Shown here piece by piece: positions 59,133 to 64,000 of a stretch of DNA of 64,000 nt (positions are counted from its first letter, which is position 1; the number at the start of each line of letters is the position of its first letter). The DNA lies in assembly GCA_963717125.1 (NCBI GenBank), contig CAVQVG010000007.1:992001-1056000 (forward strand). Direction: 5' to 3'. The notes beneath the pieces are model-generated. The model was not told the origin of the DNA. It did no database searches and worked only from the letters and a program-made list of their open reading frames with translations. The position numbers and the translations under genes are program-made. Source of the DNA: RYN-230 sp963717125 (lineage in GTDB: Bacteria; Actinomycetota; Actinomycetes; Streptosporangiales; Streptosporangiaceae).

Positions 59133-59552
59133 TTACAAGCCGCGCTGCGCGATAACCCGGCCGGTCGCGGCGGCGGCGGCCAGCGCCTGATGGTCACGTT
59201 CGGTCTGGTCCGCGTAGCTGCTGACGAACTGCGCGATGGCCTGGTCGAACACGTCCGAGCTGCCGAGGTAGGCGGCGATCGCGACGGAGTCCCCGGACCG
59301 CGCGTGCGACCGGGCCAGCGTCCAGGCGCACAGCTCGCCATAAATCTCCATGCCGGACGGCCGCATGGCGTCGATATCGAAGAAGAATTTCCAATCCCGC
59401 AACTGGCGGACATAGAAATCGTGCGTTTTCCCGTCGCGCGCCGGGGCGCTCCGCTGCCAGCCCAGGAAGATGTCGCTCACCGGCTGGATCAGCCACTGGC
59501 CCTCGACCACCCGCTGGCCCTGGTTGCCGTACAGCGATGCAAAATTCCGCAA
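59133..59552 (-). pseudogene. DUF2252 protein remnant (C-terminal third only)
   Basis: The frame encodes about 139 residues matching the end of DUF2252 proteins: QGQRVVEGQWLIQPVSDIFL, DFYVRQLRDWKFFFDIDAM, RPSGMEIYGELCAWTLARSH and SGDSVAIAAYLGSSDVFDQA. Family members are about 430-450 residues, so two thirds are missing at the N-terminus. Only a TTG at 59552 could start it, 65 bases from the divergent Clp_N gene. It is a deletion remnant whose missing part would overlap the present Clp_N gene. Confidence 0.8.
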
Positions 59553-59617
59553 ACGCGATGTATCGTGTTTCTGTCGGCCGCAGCGAGGGAACCAACGCGA
59601 GGAAGGCGGCGCTGAGC

Positions 59618-60427
59618 ATGTTCGAGAGATTCACCGACCGGGCGCGGCGCGTCGTGGTCCTGGCCCAGGAAGAGGCCAGGATGCTCAACCACAACGAAAT
59701 CGGCACCGAGCACATCCTGGTCGCCCTCATCCGTGAGGGCGGCGGGGTAGCAGCCCGGGCGCTGGAGTCACTCGGGATAACTGAGGAGGCGGCGCGCCAG
59801 CAGGTCGAGCGGATCGCCGGCCCGGGCCAGCCCGGCCCGCAGCGGGGGCACCTCCCGTTCACGCCACGGGCCAAGAAGGTACTGCAACTGTCAATGCGCG
59901 AGGCAATCGCGCTTGGTCATGCCTACATCGGGACCGAACACATCTTGCTTGGCCTGGTCCGCGAAGACGACGGGGTAGCCACGGGGGTACTGAACGGCCT
60001 GGGCGTTGACCCGAACAGGGTCCGTCAGCAGGTGATCCAGCTGGTGTCGGCCAGGCGGGTCCAAGAGCAGCCTGGAACCGGCCGCTCCGCTGGCCGGGGG
60101 AAGCGCAAGCTGTTGTCTGAGCTTCGCGGCCGTCTCGACTCGCTGGATTGGCGCTTGTCGGTGCTGGAACAACGCGTAGGCACCTCTCCGGACCTGGCCC
60201 ACCTCGACCAGGAGATCACCCAAGTCCGCCACGACAAGGAAAGCGCCATCGACGTCCAGGACTTCGAGAACGCGGCGGTGCTGCGCGACAGGGAACAGCA
60301 ATTGCTCGGTGACAAAGCCGCTCGCCAGCAGGAGTGGGCGGCCCTCCCGTCCTTGAGCGATGAGGTCGAGCGACTCCGTGATCTTCTCCGTCGGTACGGC
60401 ATCGACCCGCAGGACGGCGCGGCGTAG
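59618..60427 (+). CDS. ClpC N-domain protein with UVR motif, no ATPase
   Basis: The 269-residue protein starts at ATG 59618 with GAGGAAGG upstream. Two Clp_N repeats occupy residues 1-145 (FERFTDRARRVVVLAQEEAR, NEIGTEHILVALIREGGGV, then AYIGTEHILLGLVREDDGVA). After a basic linker, a coiled coil and a UVR-like motif (DKESAIDVQDFENAAVLRDREQQL) end the protein, as in ClpC after its first domain but without any AAA+ module. It could act as an adaptor or competitor for ClpC. Free Clp_N proteins of this kind are common in actinomycetes. Confidence 0.85.
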   Translation: MFERFTDRARRVVVLAQEEARMLNHNEIGTEHILVALIREGGGVAARALESLGITEEAARQQVERIAGPGQPGPQRGHLPFTPRAKKVLQLSMREAIALGHAYIGTEHILLGLVREDDGVATGVLNGLGVDPNRVRQQVIQLVSARRVQEQPGTGRSAGRGKRKLLSELRGRLDSLDWRLSVLEQRVGTSPDLAHLDQEITQVRHDKESAIDVQDFENAAVLRDREQQLLGDKAARQQEWAALPSLSDEVERLRDLLRRYGIDPQDGAA

Positions 60428-60558
60428 CCGAAGGCCAAGCGGTGCTGGGCGACGCGCGATCCAGGTGAGGCTGCGTCCCCGGCTGAGGGCGGCTAGCCGA
60501 GTGCGCGGATAGCGAGGACGTTGCGCCTTCCCGGCCATTCGGTCAAGCTACTTCTCAA

Positions 60559-60586
60559 GAGTATATACTCGGCGCGTATATTCTTG
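60559..60586 (+). promoter_or_regulatory. Palindromic operator for the PadR gene
   Basis: GAGTATATACTC (60559-60570) is a perfect 12-base palindrome, and GTATATTC (about 60576-60583) repeats most of a half-site just before the PadR ATG at 60590. PadR repressors bind such AT-rich dyads, and GTATATTCT could also serve as a -10 region. Confidence 0.55.
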
Positions 60587-60589
60587 GTT

Positions 60590-60754
60590 ATGAGTGTTCC
60601 GCTGTCACTGCTGGGCTTGCTGGAGCGCGAGCCGAGCCACGGCTATGACCTGAAGCGAGATTACGACGCCTGGTTCGGCCAGGACGAGCCGCTGCGCGAC
60701 GGCACCGTCAGCTCGCTCACCGCCGCGGCCCCTTCTCCCGGGCAGGCACTGTGA
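60590..60754 (+). pseudogene. PadR regulator N-terminus fused in frame to an ABC ATPase C-terminus
   Basis: This is a 54-residue frame. Residues 1-33 (MSVPLSLLGLLEREPSHGYD, then LKRDYDAWFGQDEP) are the start of a PadR winged helix. The recognition helix and the rest are absent. The sequence then becomes LRDGTVSSLTAAAPSPGQAL, which reads like the end of an ABC transporter ATPase (LRDG is the usual closing strand). The stop overlaps the start of the permease (GTGA), exactly where the ATPase would couple to it. I infer a deletion of about one kilobase between the two genes. Confidence 0.75.
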
Positions 60755-63084
60755 TCCGCCTCGGCCTGCGGCTGGCGGTCAGCGGCGGCCGCGAGGCCGC
60801 CGTCCGCCTGGTCGTCCTGGCCGCCGCGGTGGGGATCGGCGTCGGCCTGCTGCTGACCGCCGTCTCCGCCGTCAACGCCGTCGGCGCGCAGAACGACCGC
60901 TACGCGTGGCTGGACACGGGGACCAGCAACCCAGCGCAGACGGGCTCCGGCAGGAGGCACGCTGGCCCGGCAGCACCATTGTGGGGGCTGATTACCACCG
61001 ACGAATTCAACGGGCAGACCATTTACCGGGCCGACGTCGCCGCCACCGGCCCGGCCGCACCGGTGCCGCCGGGGATCCCCCGCGACCCCGGGCCGGGCCA
61101 GTACTACGCTTCCCCCGCGCTCAGCGCGCTGCTGCGCGCTACCCCGGCTGACGAGCTGGCCGACCGTTACCCCGGGCACCAGGCGGGCCTCGTCGGCCAG
61201 GCGGGCCTGCCGTCCCCCGGCGCCCTGGTTATCGTCGTCGGCCGCTCCGCCGCGCAGATGTCGCACCTGCCCGGCGCCGCGGAGGTGACCAGCCTCAACA
61301 CCATTCCGCCCAGCAGCTGCGGCGATCGTGACGGCTGCATGAGCCGGGCAGGCATCAACTCGACCTTCATCGACCTCATCCTGTCCGTGGTGGCGCTGGC
61401 GCTGCTGCTGCCAGTGCTGATTTTCATCGGCACGGCCACCCGCCTGTCCGCAGCCCGCCGCGAGCAGCGGTTCGCCGCGATGCGCCTGGTCGGTGGGACA
61501 CCCAGGCAGATCGCGGTCATCGCGGCCGTGGAGTCCACGGTGGCTGCGGTGACCGGCGTGGCCGCAGGTTTCGGCCTGTTCTTCGTGCTGCGGGTGCCGC
61601 TGGCGGCCATCCCGTTCACCGGCCAGCCGTTCTTCCCCGCCGAGCTGTCACTCAGCCTGCCCGACATCCTCGCGGTCGCCGTCGGCGTGCCGGCGGCCGC
61701 CGCCGCCGTGGCCCGGCTGGCGCTGCGGCGGGTGAACATCTCCCCGCTGGGCGTCACCCGCCGGGTGACGCCGGCACCGCCGCGGGCCTGGCGGGTGATC
61801 CCGCTGCTGGCCGGACTGGCCGACCTCGGCTTTTTCGCCGTGCACGGCCGCCCGGCCGGCATTTCCGGGCAGATTCAGGCGTTCGTTCCCGGCTTCGCGC
61901 TGATCATGATCGGCCTGGTCACCGCCGGGCCGTGGCTGACCATGACCGGCGCGCGGGTCATGGCCCGGCGCACCAGCCGCACAGCGACGCTGATCGCCGC
62001 CCGGCGGCTGGCCGACGACCCACGGGCCGCGTTCCGCGCGGTCAGCGGCCTGGTCCTGGCACTGTTCATCACCACCGTGGCCGTCGCGCTCATCACCACG
62101 CAGAACACGAAGCGCAGCGGCCCGCTCGACGGAGCGTCAGCCAGCCACGTCCTGGTGGACCAGTTCGCATATGGCACCAGCCACGGCTCCAGCAAGTCGC
62201 CGCAGGCAGGCGCCGTCGCCGGGCCGGCACTGGGCTCCGCCCCGGCTCCCCCAGCCGAGGTGCTGGCCCAGCTGGGCCGCATCTCCGGCATCCAGGGCAT
62301 CGCCGAGTTCCGGGCTGACCCTGGGCTGACCATGTCGAGCCCGAAGCTGGGAATCCCGCCAGGCTTCCCCGCCGCAGCGGTGTCGTGCGCCCAGCTCGCG
62401 AGCACACCCGCCCTCGGCCGGTGCCCGGCAGGGGCCGCAGCGGCGAAGATCTCCCCCTTGCTGACGACCGGGCACTTCGCCGGCCAGAGCCTGGCCGGGG
62501 TCACCTGGCCGCCTGCGGATATCCCCGCAAAGCGGCTGGCCAGCCTCCCGCTGTACAGCCTGAACGCGGCCACGAACGGCTCACCGTCAGTTGTCGAGCA
62601 GGCCAGGACCGTCCTGGAGAACGCCTACCCGACAGGGGCGGGCTCGCTGCACACGCTCGGCGAGGACACCTCTGCGCAGAACACGGCCGACAACGCCTAC
62701 CAGCATCTCGCCGACGTGGTGATCGCGACCAGCCTGGCCATCGCCGGCTGCACCCTCGCGGCCAGCGTGGCGGCCGGGCTGGCCGACCGCAAGCGCCCGT
62801 TCAGCCTGCTACGGCTCACCGGAGCCCCGCTCGGCCTGCTGCGCCGCGTCGTCGTCCTAGAGAGCGCCCTCCCGCTGCTCGTCGTCGCAGCGATCGCGAT
62901 CGGCACCGGGTTCGGCGCCTCGGCGATGTTCAGCACCGTCCAGCTCGGGCATCCGCTGGTAGCGCCAGACGCCGCGTACTACGTTATGACCGCAGCCGGG
63001 ATCGGGCTGGCCCTCAGTGTCATCGTGGCCATGTTCCCGCTGCTGCGCCGCAGCACCGGCCCCGAGACCGCCAGGAGCGAGTAA
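60751..63084 (+). CDS. ABC transporter permease, FtsX/MacB type, without its ATPase
   Basis: The 777-residue protein has an N-terminal helix (VRLVVLAAAVGIGVGLLLTA), an external domain, and two FtsX-like helix groups. The first holds LILSVVALALLLPVLIFIGTATRL and MRLVGGTPRQIAVIAAVEST; the second, VVIATSLAIAGCTLAASVAAG and LLRLTGAPLGLLRRVVVLESALPLLV. The layout with the repeated LxGxPxxxLRxVxxLESA pattern is typical. GTG 60751 overlaps the preceding stop. The ATPase that should precede it appears to have been deleted, so it is orphaned unless an ATPase elsewhere serves it. Confidence 0.88.
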   Translation: MIRLGLRLAVSGGREAAVRLVVLAAAVGIGVGLLLTAVSAVNAVGAQNDRYAWLDTGTSNPAQTGSGRRHAGPAAPLWGLITTDEFNGQTIYRADVAATGPAAPVPPGIPRDPGPGQYYASPALSALLRATPADELADRYPGHQAGLVGQAGLPSPGALVIVVGRSAAQMSHLPGAAEVTSLNTIPPSSCGDRDGCMSRAGINSTFIDLILSVVALALLLPVLIFIGTATRLSAARREQRFAAMRLVGGTPRQIAVIAAVESTVAAVTGVAAGFGLFFVLRVPLAAIPFTGQPFFPAELSLSLPDILAVAVGVPAAAAAVARLALRRVNISPLGVTRRVTPAPPRAWRVIPLLAGLADLGFFAVHGRPAGISGQIQAFVPGFALIMIGLVTAGPWLTMTGARVMARRTSRTATLIAARRLADDPRAAFRAVSGLVLALFITTVAVALITTQNTKRSGPLDGASASHVLVDQFAYGTSHGSSKSPQAGAVAGPALGSAPAPPAEVLAQLGRISGIQGIAEFRADPGLTMSSPKLGIPPGFPAAAVSCAQLASTPALGRCPAGAAAAKISPLLTTGHFAGQSLAGVTWPPADIPAKRLASLPLYSLNAATNGSPSVVEQARTVLENAYPTGAGSLHTLGEDTSAQNTADNAYQHLADVVIATSLAIAGCTLAASVAAGLADRKRPFSLLRLTGAPLGLLRRVVVLESALPLLVVAAIAIGTGFGASAMFSTVQLGHPLVAPDAAYYVMTAAGIGLALSVIVAMFPLLRRSTGPETARSE

Positions 63085-63385
63085 TCCAGTGAGCTGGTGC
63101 TCCCGGTCACGGTGGGGGAGGTGGCCCCGGCGGGCTGGGCCGGTGGCAGTTGCCCCGGCGGGAGGTCACCATTAGCTCTGTCAGCCTCGTGGCCCAGACC
63201 CCCGAGCAATTGTGGACCTGGCATCCGGTGGCGCAGGTGCGGTTCGGGACCGAACTGCCGGTGGACGACGCGAAATAGCTTTCGTTCGGGTCGGCTGTCT
63301 GTACGTGCTGCTGAGGACTGTCAGCCTCGTGCGTTGCTGGACCCCATGGTTTCGGGTCTGCGCCGTCAGGTGTTCCTGACTGGCA

Positions 63386-63427
63386 GCCCGGCTTCCCCGA
63401 AAGCGCTGGCGAACGGGGAAGCCGGGC
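63386..63427. terminator. 13-bp hairpin upstream of the terminal MarR gene
   Basis: GCCCGGCTTCCCC (63386-63398) pairs exactly with GGGGAAGCCGGGC (63415-63427) around a 16-base loop. It could end transcription from the permease or belong to a lost gene. Confidence 0.65.
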
Positions 63428-63433
63428 CCGGCT

Positions 63434-63454
63434 GGCGACCATTTATATCGTAGC
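63434..63454. promoter_or_regulatory. AT-rich dyad, candidate MarR operator/promoter
   Basis: TATATCGTAGCACGACATATA has mirrored TATAT/ATATA ends and CGT/ACG centres (with one bulged pair). It lies about 130 bases upstream of the MarR gene. Confidence 0.4.
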
Positions 63455-63583
63455 ACGACATATAACGCCGGTGCTGGCCCGCCGACGGCGGCCGCGCGCT
63501 CCGCACGCCGGTCCGGACCAGCCGACGTTAAGCTGGACGGGCAGCGCGCTGGCAGGCACGGGCCCGGCGGGCAAACCCGGGCG

Positions 63584-64000
63584 GTGACGGACGTGGATCG
63601 GCTGACCAGCGAGGACTACGAGAACCTGCTCGCCTTCCGCATCGGGCTGCGCCGCTTCCTGCGCTGGTCGGAGGCGCAGGCCCGGGAGGTCGGCCTGACC
63701 CCGGCCCAGCACCAGCTGCTGCTGGCCATCAAGGGCCATCCCGGCGCCGACCCGCCTACCGTCGGCGACCTGGCTGAGTACCTGCTGCTCCGGCCGCACA
63801 GCACGGTCGAGCTGATCGACCGGGCCGAGGCCGCCGGGCTGGTCGAGCGGTGGGGTGACGACGGCGACGGCCGGATCACCCGGGTCCGGCTCACCGCGGA
63901 CGGCGCCGGCCGCTGGACCGGCTGGCCGCCGCGCATCTGGACGAACTGCGGCGGCTGGCGCCCATCCTCGATCACCTCACCGACCAGGCCGCCCGCCACC
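63584..64000 (+). CDS. MarR-family regulator, incomplete (window end; frame break at about 63912)
   Basis: GTG 63584 (or 63593) begins a winged-helix regulator: SEDYENLLAFRIGLRRFLRW, then VGLTPAQHQLLLAIKGHPGA, TVGDLAEYLLLRPHSTVELI and DRAEAAGLVERWGDDGDGRI with the wing. After VRLTADGAGR the read frame degenerates (WTGWPPRIW). One base back it continues as LDRLAAAHLDELRRLAPILD, then HLTDQAARH, the expected dimer helix, up to the window end. A single lost base near 63912 explains this. The gene's end is outside the window. Confidence 0.82.
   Translation, partial: MTDVDRLTSEDYENLLAFRIGLRRFLRWSEAQAREVGLTPAQHQLLLAIKGHPGADPPTVGDLAEYLLLRPHSTVELIDRAEAAGLVERWGDDGDGRITRVRLTADGAGRWTGWPPRIWTNCGGWRPSSITSPTRPPAT

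Larger units (their letters stand above)
63085..63583. other. 499-base region: gene remnant, hairpin and operator
   Basis: On the plus strand bases 63120-63280 read without a start as RWQLPRREVTISSVSLVAQT, then PEQLWTWHPVAQVRFGTELP, VDDAK, stop. This looks like the tail of a lost gene but matches no family I know. The hairpin at 63386-63427 and the AT-rich dyad at 63434-63454 follow. Nothing else here looks coding. Confidence 0.4.

Overview
The window is a chromosomal segment of a high-GC actinomycete. The evidence is strong G/C bias at third codon positions, frequent GTG starts, a WhiB7-type regulator with an AT-hook, mycoredoxin, an ANTAR protein, class II fructose bisphosphatase, and an ABC1 kinase - whiB7 - uvrD2 - mrx1 neighbourhood matching the Mycobacterium tuberculosis Rv3197-Rv3198A arrangement. 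I cannot fix a genus.

Layout. (1) 1-5.9 kb: conserved core: ABC1/AarF kinase tail, small ORF, whiB7 with a long leader (promoter with AT tract, translated uORF, 15-bp hairpin), tesB, uvrD2, mrx1 and an ANTAR protein. (2) 6.1-15.8 kb: surface-glycan locus with three related GT-C-like membrane proteins, two family 2 glycosyltransferases, an SDR nucleotide-sugar epimerase and a UDP-sugar dehydrogenase. (3) 16.1-27.4 kb: one eleven-kilobase minus-strand operon encoding a Gram-positive type IV secretion-like machine (TcpC, small membrane protein, TcpE, MinD-like, VirB4, VirB6, second VirB8-like protein, SLT+NlpC/P60 hydrolase). No relaxase or coupling ATPase lies in the window. (4) 27.9-32.1 kb: secreted S33 hydrolase, P-loop kinase, VapBC and a broken GNAT gene. 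(5) 32.1-44.5 kb: housekeeping block with ychF, rmuC, TMEM175-like channel, DUF6542, ispH, lipid-droplet protein, xseA, an acyltransferase inserted before xseB, TetR, glpX and DUF1707. (6) 44.6-52.7 kb: MFS exporter, MarR-DrrAB-type ABC exporter, fumarase and Ser/Thr kinase. (7) 52.8-59 kb: envelope/secreted block with two lysozyme-fold transglycosylases preceded by CRP-like palindromes, two Ala/Thr-rich membrane-anchored proteins and a degenerate HtrA-like pseudoprotease, separated by strong hairpin terminators. (8) 59-64 kb: decaying region: DUF2252 remnant, Clp_N/UVR protein, a PadR gene fused by deletion to an ABC ATPase tail, FtsX-type permease and a MarR gene cut by the window end.

How the genes work together. 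The GT2 enzymes probably charge lipid carriers or extend chains, the dehydrogenase and epimerase supply uronate-type sugars, and the GT-C proteins act on the outer membrane face. The T4SS-like operon carries its own wall hydrolase. The 52-59 kb block looks like cAMP/CRP-linked cell-wall remodelling.

A caution: at least seven reading frames are interrupted by one- or four-base indels, six of them equivalent to a -1 change, in genes that include the near-universal ychF. Many are probably sequence errors, so the broken genes should be rechecked before being called pseudogenes. The best candidates for something new are the orphan T4SS with its TcpE-linker-MinD fusion, the intragenic 64-bp palindromic repeat, and the CRP-linked secreted pseudoprotease region.
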